From Cerasibacillus quisquiliarum (GTDB taxonomy: Bacteria > Bacillota > Bacilli > Bacillales > Amphibacillaceae), in assembly GCF_014202495.1 (NCBI RefSeq), contig NZ_JACHHA010000013.1:1-64000 (forward strand): DNA of 64,000 nucleotides. Reading direction: 5' to 3'. Under the pieces are notes generated by a model. The model searched no databases and had not been told where the DNA came from. It saw only the letters and a list, made by a program, of their open reading frames with translations. Below are positions 55,492 to 63,087 of the stretch, one piece after another. Both the position numbers and the translations under genes were made by a program. Numbering within the stretch: the first letter of the stretch is position 1; every line of letters begins with the position of its first letter.

Positions 55492-56613
55492 ATGAAACAA
55501 AAAAGGAAACGATATTCACCAGAATTTAAAGCACAAGTTGTATTGGAAATTCTTAAGGAAGAGAAGTCTTTAACTGAGTTGTCCTCTGAATATGGGATTC
55601 ATGTTAATCAGCTGCGGAAATGGAAAACACAATTTTTAGAACAAATGCCGCAACTGTTTCAAAAGCAGAACAAGGATCAAGAAAAGATGAAAGCTGATTA
55701 TGAAGAACAAATTGAAAATCTATACGCTGAAGTAGGCCGATTAACCACGCAATTGTCGTGGCTCAAAAAAAATCTGGCATCTACTACAACTAGGCAAGAA
55801 CGTGTGAATATGATCGAATGGCAAGACTCAGAATTATCCATTACAAAACAGGTAGAGCTATTAAGCCTTAACCGTTCAAGCCTTTATTGTAAACCAGTCG
55901 GGCCTTCAGCAGAAGATGTAGCCATCAAGCACCGTATCGATGAAATTTATACAAAATACCCATTTTATGGGTCTCGTAGGATAACAGCACTGCTAAACCA
56001 AGAAGGAGTGAATATCAATCGCAAAAGAGTACAACGTCACATGCGAGAAATGGGGATTCAAGCTGTCTATCCGGGTCCAAATTTAAGTAAACGGAATCTG
56101 CAACATCGAATTTATCCATATTTACTGAAAGGAGTGAACATTAACTATCCAAATCACGTTTGGAGCATTGACATTACCTACATTCGACTCCAACGAAGCT
56201 GGATGTACTTAGCAGCGGTTATTGACTGGTATTCCCGCTATGTCATTAGCTGGGAGCTGGATCAATCCCTAGAAATTGGATTTATCCTAGATGCCGTTCA
56301 AAGGGCCTTCTCTATAGCTAAACCCGTTATCTTTAATAGTGATCAAGGCAGCCATTTTACCAGTCCCAAATATATCAATCTACTAAACTCTAAGGAAGTT
56401 CAAATCAGCATGGACAGTAAAGGACGTGCTTTGGACAATATTATCATAGAACGTTTTTGGCGCAACATAAAGTATGAAGAAGTATATTTAAAAGACTATG
56501 AAAGCCCAAGAGAAGCCAGATTAAATATAAGGGATTACATCGATTTTTATAATTACAATCGCCCTCATCAATCGCTTGATTACAAAACACCATCATCAGT
56601 TTATTTTAATTAA
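55492..56613 (+). CDS. IS3-family transposase
   Basis: A 373-residue transposase with OrfA and OrfB in one frame. The N-terminal helix-turn-helix reads RYSPEFKAQVVLEILKEEKS, a coiled coil follows near 65-90, then the HTH_21 domain (HRIDEIYTKYPFYGSRRITA) and the DDE integrase core: D in WSIDITYI, D in NSDQGSHFTS, E in IIERFWRNIKYEE. A run of eight A residues at the OrfA/OrfB joint (near 55766) resembles the slippery site of two-frame relatives, but no shift is needed. It looks intact. Confidence 0.95.
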   Translation: MKQKRKRYSPEFKAQVVLEILKEEKSLTELSSEYGIHVNQLRKWKTQFLEQMPQLFQKQNKDQEKMKADYEEQIENLYAEVGRLTTQLSWLKKNLASTTTRQERVNMIEWQDSELSITKQVELLSLNRSSLYCKPVGPSAEDVAIKHRIDEIYTKYPFYGSRRITALLNQEGVNINRKRVQRHMREMGIQAVYPGPNLSKRNLQHRIYPYLLKGVNINYPNHVWSIDITYIRLQRSWMYLAAVIDWYSRYVISWELDQSLEIGFILDAVQRAFSIAKPVIFNSDQGSHFTSPKYINLLNSKEVQISMDSKGRALDNIIIERFWRNIKYEEVYLKDYESPREARLNIRDYIDFYNYNRPHQSLDYKTPSSVYFN

Positions 56614-56630
56614 ACAGGTTCGTCATTGCC

Positions 56631-56705
56631 CTTCCCATCTTTGAGAAATTATCTTTCATGCGACAGAACCTGCCACATGAAAGGCTTGGTTGGCAAGATG
56701 GGAAG
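56631..56705 (+). other. Long hairpin in the IS 3' region
   Basis: Nested inverted repeats: CTTCCCATCTT (56631-56641) with AAGATGGGAAG (56695-56705), and inside CTTTCATG (56653-56660) with CATGAAAG (56676-56683). It lies between the transposase stop and the right terminal repeat. Confidence 0.8.
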
Positions 56706-56768
56706 GAGCAAAACTCAATGCACCTTAAATTTATAAAAAAGTTGTCTTGACGATGGGGCCCACTTTAA

Positions 56769-57977
56769 ACGATTCATCAAAAGATAAGTGATATCGTTGC
56801 TTTGAATGCTTATCAGATACAATTGTTTTCATCATCTGTACACGAATCAAAACGATTTTTACAACAATTAATGCAAGACTTACATCAATTTGATGATCAA
56901 GCACTTAGAAAAGTAAAAAATAGTGATGACCAACTAACTTCGCTAAAAGACAAATTAAATGAGCGTAAAGCAAATCGTATCAAAATATTAACTGGAAATA
57001 TTACTGCATTAGATTTAAATGATGTGGAAAATAAATCATTATCTGATATGTTTGGAGAAGGACTTAGTTCATTGAGGCATATTCTTGCTGGGTTGAATAC
57101 GACAGACAAGGGGCTTACCGCATTATATCAAACTGCTGTATTGTTACAAATGAGCAAAGACCAAAGGAGACATTTTCTGCGTACAGGGTTACATTCTATA
57201 ACACTAGCACAATACCGAAGATTTAATAATATGTTGCGATTTTCTCCTTATAAAATTTCACCGAAAGAATTTCTTTGGCAATTTCGAGATAGTAAAATGA
57301 AAGGTTTTCCAAAAGGTGAAATGGAACCATTTAAAAGGCTAATCATACCTTTCGGAAAAAACCGTGGAAAACAGGCGATGATCAATGAGTTTAATAGATT
57401 ATATGGACTCGATAAATACCGACAGTTTAAAAATTTAAAATCCAATAAAGCAAAAGCAGCAAGTATGGCTAAAACATTTTATGATAAAGCTTTAGGGGAT
57501 AAAATTACTACATCGAAAAACATCGTTAAAAACACAAATTGGAATAAACCGAAAACATTTTTTAAAAGTGTTGCAGATGAAATTAAAACGAAGCCGCAAA
57601 ATGCGAATATATTTGGAAAAGTAGCTAGTAGAAGTTTAGGGCCTTTAAGTGCAGGACTTCATATCCGAGAAAACTTCATCCAACATAAAGGAGATACGCA
57701 AAAAATCGTTATCGGTTCCGCGGTCGATATTGGTGCTAGCAGTGTTGCAACTGCGACGGGAGCGGCGATAGGGTCTGCATTTATACCTCCAATTGGTACA
57801 GTTGTAGGGGCAGCAGTTGGAGCAGGTATTAGTACTGCTTTCCATATGAAACTACCATGGGGTAAACCTCCGAAAAGTCTTTCTGAACATACGAAAGATT
57901 TAGCTAATAAAGCGGTAGATGGAGTGAAAAATATCGCAAAAGGTATTGGGAAGAAAATTAGTGGCTGGTTTAAATAA
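56769..57977 (+). pseudogene. LXG-type toxin, N-terminally truncated, with glycine-zipper domain
   Basis: The frame opens seven bases after the IS right end and lacks a plausible start with a ribosome site (TTG 56802 is the first candidate). The first 45 residues (KISDIVALNAYQ, then LHQFDDQ) resemble the end of an LXG domain, the export domain of type VII secreted toxins. The middle is basic and helical. Near residues 304-345, counted from 56802, a glycine zipper (ATGAAIGSAF, GTVVGAAVGAGIS) suggests membrane insertion, as in TelE-like LXG toxins. The tail is GIGKKISGWFK. About 120-150 residues are missing. Confidence 0.65.
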
Positions 57978-57997
57978 AATTTGGAAGTGAAAATGAG

Positions 57998-58744
57998 ATG
58001 ACACAACTTACAGAAAAGGACTTTGCATATATAAAATCAGATTTACAAAATGGACGATTATCAATGTCAGGCATGCGATTGTTTCTCATTGGGGCATTTG
58101 TATTTTCGCTCATCATGGTTGGAATCGCTCTGTTTTGGGCGATGCAAGCCCCATTTTGGGATTCAATCAAACCATTATTTATTGTAGAGGCAGTTTTGCT
58201 AGCAATTCAACTGTTGATTCTACTAAGCTCTTTAACGAAAAATAATGTCGCCCAACTTATGTTAAGTTTCAGCATGATTATTTTTGCGTATAAAATGGTG
58301 TTAGATCCATTTATATTACTATTTCTTATGTTTGTTGGTTATGAAGTATATGATGTATATGCACCGATTACATTTATTTTAATGGGACTAGGAATCCTTT
58401 TACATATCTATTTCATCGTGAACGAATTTATCTATTTAAAAGCGAGAAAGAAGAAACGGAAAAAGAAAAAAGAAACGAAAATATCATTTGTATTTGTCGG
58501 ATTTATATTTTTCATCGTGTCGATAACAGGTTATGCAGTAAGAAACAACTTATTTGGAGACTTCGAGACACTATTTTTCCTTGTCATAGTTTTTATTATC
58601 TATTTCGCAGTATTATATGGAGCGGTTGACTTTATCATTGCTGCCTATTGTTTAGTTCGTTTTCCATCTTTTCGAATAAATCCGCCAAAGCAAAAGCATT
58701 ATCGGAAACATCACGATAAAAAAATGATAAATAAAAGGAGATAA
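57998..58744 (+). CDS. Six-helix membrane protein, module 2 (immunity-like)
   Basis: A 248-residue polytopic protein with about six membrane helices and a very basic loop (KARKKKRKKKKE near residues 147-158). The N-terminus LTEKDFAYIKSDLQNGRLS and the C-terminal pattern around YCLVRFPSFRI match the paralogue at 52250. It starts 20 bases after the stop of the glycine-zipper toxin fragment and two bases before the next gene. Position and topology fit an immunity protein against a pore-former; this is inference. Confidence 0.75.
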   Translation: MTQLTEKDFAYIKSDLQNGRLSMSGMRLFLIGAFVFSLIMVGIALFWAMQAPFWDSIKPLFIVEAVLLAIQLLILLSSLTKNNVAQLMLSFSMIIFAYKMVLDPFILLFLMFVGYEVYDVYAPITFILMGLGILLHIYFIVNEFIYLKARKKKRKKKKETKISFVFVGFIFFIVSITGYAVRNNLFGDFETLFFLVIVFIIYFAVLYGAVDFIIAAYCLVRFPSFRINPPKQKHYRKHHDKKMINKRR

Positions 58745-58746
58745 AG

Positions 58747-59208
58747 ATGAAAGTAAGAGAAGAATCTTTAATTTTACAAAATGTCATTACTGTCGAGGAA
58801 ATTATTCAACATGAAGAATGGTTTAAACCGGTACTGGGATTACAACGAAATTTAGTAAATGAAGACATTTATTATACGAGCCCTGTCGTCTTTAAAATTG
58901 AGGAGATTGACAATGAACCGAACTTTGGAAAATATACATATTATATTGGTCTAAATACACCAGTAGAATTAGCGGAAGATGCCGGTTTCGAGCAACAAGA
59001 TGTCGTTCAAATTGGGCCAGCTATTTGGGTCCGCTGTGCGGAAATTGATGAGTTAGACGAAGCATATGAGTTATTAGAAAACTATGCGAAAGAACGAGGT
59101 TGGGAATTAGAGCCTGCATTTTACCATGTGACATTCGATTTGTTCGATGATGTAATCATGGATGTTTATGCGGTCGTGAAAGGAGCAGATATAGAATCAT
59201 GGTCATAG
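58747..59208 (+). CDS. DUF5085-like protein A, module 2
   Basis: A 153-residue acidic protein, paralogue of the one at 53040. Shared elements in order are ESLI...VIT near the start, FGKYTYY in the middle, YAKE, and VYAVVKGAD at the end. AAAAGGAG precedes the ATG, and the gene overlaps the next one by 10 bases. GyrI-like fold likely; function unknown. Confidence 0.7.
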   Translation: MKVREESLILQNVITVEEIIQHEEWFKPVLGLQRNLVNEDIYYTSPVVFKIEEIDNEPNFGKYTYYIGLNTPVELAEDAGFEQQDVVQIGPAIWVRCAEIDELDEAYELLENYAKERGWELEPAFYHVTFDLFDDVIMDVYAVVKGADIESWS

Positions 59209-59705
59209 AAGAAGAAACGATTATGTATAGAAATGTCGTCTGGCATTCATATGAATTCCATTACTCAGATTTTGAAAAAGTTCTCCATGATTTTAATGCT
59301 AAATTAACTGCTGCTAATTTATCGATTAATGGACCGTTAATTTACGCATTAAAAAATGTTCCTTTAGATGAAAGAATGGATATAGACGTACTGATGCCTG
59401 TTGAACAATCATATGTACCGAGAGAAACAAATTTGTTGTTTCAAACTTATTATTATGTCGATCAGATGTTGATGACAAGAGTTAAAGGAAACTTTGAAAC
59501 AAATACAGAATTAGGCTATGAGCGACTATTTACGTATGCGATGCAACATGATTTACAAATTGTCAGTCCAGTCTATCATATTTTAAGAGGAGACGACGAT
59601 TTTCAATGGGTAGAATTGAAAGTAAAAGTCGACTCTAATGCTGAAGAGTTATCTGATCGAGAAATGGATCAATTGACACGCTATGTAGAAAGTTTAGTCG
59701 ATTAA
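59199..59705 (+). CDS. DUF5085-like protein B, module 2
   Basis: A 168-residue protein, paralogue of the one at 53494, with YRNVVWHSYEFHYSDFEKVL, a YALKNVPLDERMDI segment, LMPVEQ and MLMTRVKGNFETN, plus about 15 extra C-terminal residues. No transcription terminator is obvious after it. The conserved pairing of A and B types in both modules suggests that they act together, perhaps as a heterodimer. Confidence 0.7.
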   Translation: MVIEEETIMYRNVVWHSYEFHYSDFEKVLHDFNAKLTAANLSINGPLIYALKNVPLDERMDIDVLMPVEQSYVPRETNLLFQTYYYVDQMLMTRVKGNFETNTELGYERLFTYAMQHDLQIVSPVYHILRGDDDFQWVELKVKVDSNAEELSDREMDQLTRYVESLVD

Positions 59706-59850
59706 CGATTATATACGAACACACATGTTGTGAAGCGAAAATTTTACGATTCGCATACAGCATGTAGTGGTCGTACGAATTATTTTCCATTATAAAACTT
59801 TCCAATGATAATTTCATAAGTTGTCTCAGCATTTGCCCCTTGCACATCAT

Positions 59851-59888
59851 TGAAAACGGTTTCAATAAAGGTGAAAAAGTTATATAAT
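59851..59888 (+). promoter_or_regulatory. Thiolase promoter overlapped by a catabolite-response element
   Basis: TGAAAACGGTTTCA at 59851-59864 fits the CcpA operator consensus TGWAANCGNTNWCA at every position. TATAAT lies at 59883-59888, and the -35 position (59860-59865, TTTCAA) is inside the operator. CcpA binding should block RNA polymerase, so the thiolase should be repressed by glucose. Confidence 0.85.
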
Positions 59889-59916
59889 ATGTTATAGAAG
59901 AAAAGGGGTGCTTCAT

Positions 59917-61068
59917 GTGCGAGAAGTTGTAATTGTAGAAGGATGTCGAACTGCGGTAGGAAGAAGAAATGGAGTATTTAGCAATTATCGAGCCGATGAA
60001 TTATTTGCCGATGTATTACAAGCTTTAATCGATCGTTCAGGAATTGAAAAGGGCGATGTAGAAGATGTCATCGCAGGTTGTGTAACGCAAATAAACGAAC
60101 AGGCGATGAATGTAGCAAGGACAGCATTATTAATCGCTGGATTTCCCATTCATGTACCTGGTGTGACGATTGACCGTCAATGCGGTTCGAGTCAACAAGC
60201 CGTACATTTTGCCGCTCAAGCAATTGCATCTGGAGATATGGATATCGTGATTGCAGGTGGCGTTGAAAGTATGACGAGAGCACCGATGTTTAAAAACGTA
60301 GGAGAAACGAAACCTAGTAAACGGCTAACGAAACAGCACAAGATTGTGAATCAAGGAATTTCTGCAGAATTGATTGCGAACAAATGGGGTTTTTCTAGAA
60401 GGCAATTAGATGAGTATGCTTATCAAAGTCATCAACTTGCATTATCTGCTATTGAAAAAGGTCATTATGCAGATGAAATAGTCCCGATTAAAGTTATGGA
60501 TGAAAATGGGGAAGGAAAAATAGTAGATGTAGATGAAGGTCCACGTCCGGAAACGACGATCGACATCTTAAGTGAATTACAACCAGTATTTAAAAAAGGC
60601 GGAAAAATAACAGCGGGAAATTCTAGTCAAATGAGCGACGGTGCAAGTGCTGTTTTGCTTATGTCGAAAGAAAAAGCGGATGAACTAGGCTTAAAGCAGA
60701 AAGCAAAAATTGTTGCTCGTTCTGTCGTCGGTTCTGATCCGACACTGATGTTAACTGGTCCAATTGAGGCGACTCGACAAGTGTTGAAAAAAGCGAATGT
60801 AAGTTTAGTTGATATTGCTAGGTATGAAGTGAATGAAGCATTTGCTCCAATACCACTCGCATGGTTACACGACTTACAAGCAGACGTAGAAAAATTAAAT
60901 GTAAACGGTGGAGCGATTGCTTTAGGGCATCCTTTAGGAGCGACAGGGACGAAGTTGCTCGTTTCCCTGATAAATGAACTTGATCGTATCGAAGGAAAGT
61001 ATGGTTTACTAGCTATTTGCGAAGGAATGGGCATGGCAAACGCAACGATCATTGAACGAATACCGTAA
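59917..61068 (+). CDS. Acetyl-CoA C-acyltransferase (thiolase)
   Basis: A 383-residue thiolase of the FadA/AtoB type, which cleaves 3-ketoacyl-CoA or joins two acetyl-CoA. The catalytic residues are present: Cys89 in DRQCGSSQQA, His in ALGHPLGATG, Cys in ICEGMGMANA. GTG 59917 lies 7 bases after AAAAGGGG; an in-frame GTG three codons earlier is within that site. The cre in its promoter points to a degradative role. It stands alone between the module genes and a terminator. Confidence 0.95.
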   Translation: MREVVIVEGCRTAVGRRNGVFSNYRADELFADVLQALIDRSGIEKGDVEDVIAGCVTQINEQAMNVARTALLIAGFPIHVPGVTIDRQCGSSQQAVHFAAQAIASGDMDIVIAGGVESMTRAPMFKNVGETKPSKRLTKQHKIVNQGISAELIANKWGFSRRQLDEYAYQSHQLALSAIEKGHYADEIVPIKVMDENGEGKIVDVDEGPRPETTIDILSELQPVFKKGGKITAGNSSQMSDGASAVLLMSKEKADELGLKQKAKIVARSVVGSDPTLMLTGPIEATRQVLKKANVSLVDIARYEVNEAFAPIPLAWLHDLQADVEKLNVNGGAIALGHPLGATGTKLLVSLINELDRIEGKYGLLAICEGMGMANATIIERIP

Positions 61069-61078
61069 ATGAACTATG

Positions 61079-61117
61079 AAAAAGAGTGTTAATTTTATTG
61101 TTAGCATTCTTTTTTTA
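61079..61117 (+). terminator. Terminator after the thiolase gene
   Basis: AAAAAGAGTGTTAA pairs with TTAGCATTCTTTTT (two G-T pairs) around the loop TTTTATTG, ending in seven T residues. Confidence 0.88.
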
Positions 61118-61132
61118 CGTGTAATGTAATAA

Positions 61133-61246
61133 ACGGATGGATATTCGCTTCAAAATGGATTCGTTATTGGTGGAGTTTTATTTATAAGTGGACTTGCTCC
61201 ACTCATATACATTTATATCTTAAGAAAAAAACGGCAAAATGAATGA
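61133..61246 (+). pseudogene. C-terminal remnant of a membrane protein
   Basis: An open frame without a start codon reads NGFVIGGVLFISGLAPLIYI then YILRKKRQNE and stop: one hydrophobic helix and a basic tail, typical of the end of a membrane protein. The stop at 61130 cuts it off upstream. The parent gene is not recognisable. Confidence 0.4.
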
Positions 61247-61290
61247 TCTGTTATAAATAAAATAATAGAAAATTTATTGAAACTAAAAAA

Positions 61291-61365
61291 GTGCGCAAGA
61301 AATATACGGAGACTCCTATGGGAACGTGCCCACGGAAAGCAGCTGTCTGTAGTGAAAGTCAACGG
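61291..61365 (+). repeat. Shortened Bacillaceae dispersed intergenic repeat
   Basis: The stretch with GCGCAAGAAATATACGGAGA, CTCCTATGGGAACGTGCCCA and CGGAAAGCAGCTGTCTG resembles a family of GC-rich repeats common between genes in many Bacillaceae (pattern ...GGAGACTCCTGCGGGA... ...CCGCGGAAAGC...). Longer copies have a central part that is missing here. Only one copy is in this window. Identification is from memory of the motif. Confidence 0.55.
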
Positions 61366-61420
61366 ATTTAGAACGCTAGTTCTCGATAATAATTTATTCG
61401 ACTAATATTTATAACCAACG

Positions 61421-62206
61421 TTATTTGACAAAGAGCCTTTCATCTTCTACTTCCTCTGCATCTTCCATCAACTTCTCATATTCTTTTTCACTTATTTCTT
61501 TCTTCACTTCATTACCATTTTCATCTTCATAAATGGCATAATACTTGTCGTTTTCTTTTTTTACAGCAACACCTTTATCTCTTAATTCAGTAATTGTAAG
61601 CTTTTCTTTACCCTTATCAATGTTACTATTTTTTACATTTCTATCTTTGTTATGAACTTTAGAAGTGGTATTTTTATTGTCGTTTGACTTCACGTTAGAA
61701 TCATTGTTATTACCCTTAGAACTTCCACCAGTATTTCCGCTGTTTTTGTTATTTGAAAAACCCTTTGATTCACTATTTCCACTATTCTCATCATTAGCTT
61801 TAGGTTTAGACGGTGAAGGATTTGAAGGTTCTTTCGGTTTTACAGGCTTTGGTTGTGGTGTCGGCTTCGGCTCAGGTTTTGGTTCTTCTTTTTTAGGGAT
61901 AACAGTAATACTTAAATCATAAAGACCTGCACCTACTGATACTCTAATAACTTGACCATTAGCAACCTCTCTTGTAACTGCTCCTGCAATCATTGGCGTA
62001 CCAGTAGGATCGACCCATCCGAACAAATCATCTTTGCAATCTCCTGTAGGCTCAGCGTGTCTATTACCATCATGGACATTAGCATCGATTGTGATCGAAC
62101 ATTTTCCATCAACTTCCTCTGCTGAAACAAGATTATCAGGTATAAAGAAACTCATTACCAATCCAACTAACACGAAACTTGTTATTAACCTCTTAATTTT
62201 AACCAT
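61421..62206 (-). CDS. Secreted low-complexity protein
   Basis: A 261-residue protein on the minus strand. A signal peptide covers residues 1-29, ending LVSA. Then comes a small domain (30-103) with two cysteines (C36, C57) that could form a disulfide, a Pro/Lys/Glu-rich linker (104-137), an Asn/Ser/Gly/Lys-rich stretch (138-200) and a charged C-terminal domain (200-261). There is no LPXTG or lipobox. The layout suggests a secreted or wall-associated protein; no family is recognised. GGAGAGAAG precedes the ATG. Confidence 0.8.
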   Translation of the reverse strand: MVKIKRLITSFVLVGLVMSFFIPDNLVSAEEVDGKCSITIDANVHDGNRHAEPTGDCKDDLFGWVDPTGTPMIAGAVTREVANGQVIRVSVGAGLYDLSITVIPKKEEPKPEPKPTPQPKPVKPKEPSNPSPSKPKANDENSGNSESKGFSNNKNSGNTGGSSKGNNNDSNVKSNDNKNTTSKVHNKDRNVKNSNIDKGKEKLTITELRDKGVAVKKENDKYYAIYEDENGNEVKKEISEKEYEKLMEDAEEVEDERLFVK

Positions 62207-62528
62207 GAAATCTTCTCTCCCATTCGTTACTTTTTAAGAAAACAAAGCTAGTGTTTACAACACTTTATAACACAATCTTACACTTCAACTATGGCAAGAA
62301 TACTAGAACCCCCTTGTATATCTATAACAGGAATATCATTTGACAAGTTGAGTATTTTTCCTCTAACTCCTCCACACAAATTCAATTTAGTCCAAATCCT
62401 CTTGTTCCACTGTTTCAAAAGCTTCATCATTCTCAATATTTTTCCCATCTTCATTTATTACAAGCACCTAAACAGAAAAATAATAAGACACTCGGTTTTA
62501 GTAAGTTTGATTTTATCCCACCATAAAG
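62207..62528 (-). other. Intergenic region with minus-strand coding remnants
   Basis: A small palindrome (AGTGTT-TAC-AACACT, 62250-62264) lies about 45 bases before the secreted-protein start and overlaps a TATAAA on the minus strand. Two short minus-strand frames look protein-like: one ending NEDGKNIENDEAFETVEQED (stop near 62397) and one ending DIPVIDIQGGSSILAIVEV (stop near 62287). Neither has a convincing start, so they may be pieces of a decayed gene. Confidence 0.4.
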
Positions 62529-62915
62529 CTAGATTAATTGCTTTTTCTCTCTAGCTTTATGTACAATCCATTCAAAATACTTTTGAATATCCTCTATATC
62601 TTCTTTTTCTAAAACCTCCCAATTTTCAATGTCAAAAAACTTTTCATCACTAACTCCTAATTCTAAAATTAATAATTTTATTTCTTCACAGGAATTGTAC
62701 ATATTATTGTTTTCTTTCACATTTCTTCCTAACAATACATCTGTAGAAACTCCATAGTAATTTGCAATTTTAACTAATGTTTTATAATCAGGTTCATTTT
62801 CTCCAGTTTCATATTTGGCATAAGTCGATCTTAATAACCCTAACTTATTTGCAAGTTCTTCTTGGGTATATATAGTACCTTTTCGCAACTGTCTAAGTAC
62901 TTCGTTAAAATTCAC
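62529..62915 (-). CDS. XRE-family transcriptional regulator, minus strand
   Basis: A 128-residue regulator with an N-terminal Cro/C1 helix-turn-helix (TQEELANKLGLLRSTYAKYE, then TGENEPDYKTLVKIA and STDVLLGRN). A C-terminal domain (SCEEIKLLILELGVSDEKFF ... YFEWIVHKAREKK) closely parallels the divergent gene at 63088. The start is GTG at 62915 after AAGGGGGAAAG. A longer frame to 62981 would cover the promoter region. The pair probably cross-regulates through the shared 172-base intergenic region. Confidence 0.88.
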   Translation of the reverse strand: MNFNEVLRQLRKGTIYTQEELANKLGLLRSTYAKYETGENEPDYKTLVKIANYYGVSTDVLLGRNVKENNNMYNSCEEIKLLILELGVSDEKFFDIENWEVLEKEDIEDIQKYFEWIVHKAREKKQLI

Positions 62916-63020
62916 TATACTTTCCCCCTTAAATATGTTATATATAATAACTATTATAATGTTATAATAAATAACTATCAATTAAAATCCAATAATGTAT
63001 TATTTTGTAGTGTATATAAT

Positions 63021-63043
63021 TTTTGTGATATAATATCACAAAA
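63021..63043 (+). promoter_or_regulatory. Palindromic operator over the -10 box of the plus-strand regulator
   Basis: TTTTGTGATA-TAA-TATCACAAAA is a perfect 10-bp inverted repeat with a 3-base centre. It contains TATAAT (63029-63034), which is the -10 of the plus-strand gene; TTGTAG at 63005-63010 is a possible -35 (18-base spacer). A dimeric XRE repressor bound here would block that promoter. Which of the two regulators binds is not known. Confidence 0.8.
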
Positions 63044-63087
63044 TAGATGTTATTATTTTTGCAGGTCAAAAGTGAAAGGTGAAAATA

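Larger units (their letters stand above)
55444..56762 (+). mobile_element. IS3-family insertion sequence
   Basis: A 1319-base element. The left end starts TGGACCCAAGATTTTAGACA at 55444, and the complement of the right end starts TGGGCCCCATCGTCAAGACA at 56762; the two are imperfect inverted repeats. A single transposase gene fills most of it, and a structured non-coding 3' region lies at 56631-56705. No target duplication is visible (TAA before, CTT after). The genes on both sides are broken. Confidence 0.88.

Noticed and set aside
55740-55790. Programmed frameshift in the IS transposase at the A8 run
   Set aside because: The OrfA-like and OrfB-like parts are already in one frame, so a frameshift is not needed for the full transposase.
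60627-61052. 141-codon open frame on the minus strand
   Set aside because: Antisense to the well-supported thiolase gene; no start signals.
62291-62554. 87-codon open frame on the plus strand
   Set aside because: No ribosome site, composition rich in Phe/Ile/Leu/His as expected from AT-rich non-coding DNA, and it runs against the minus-strand regulator.
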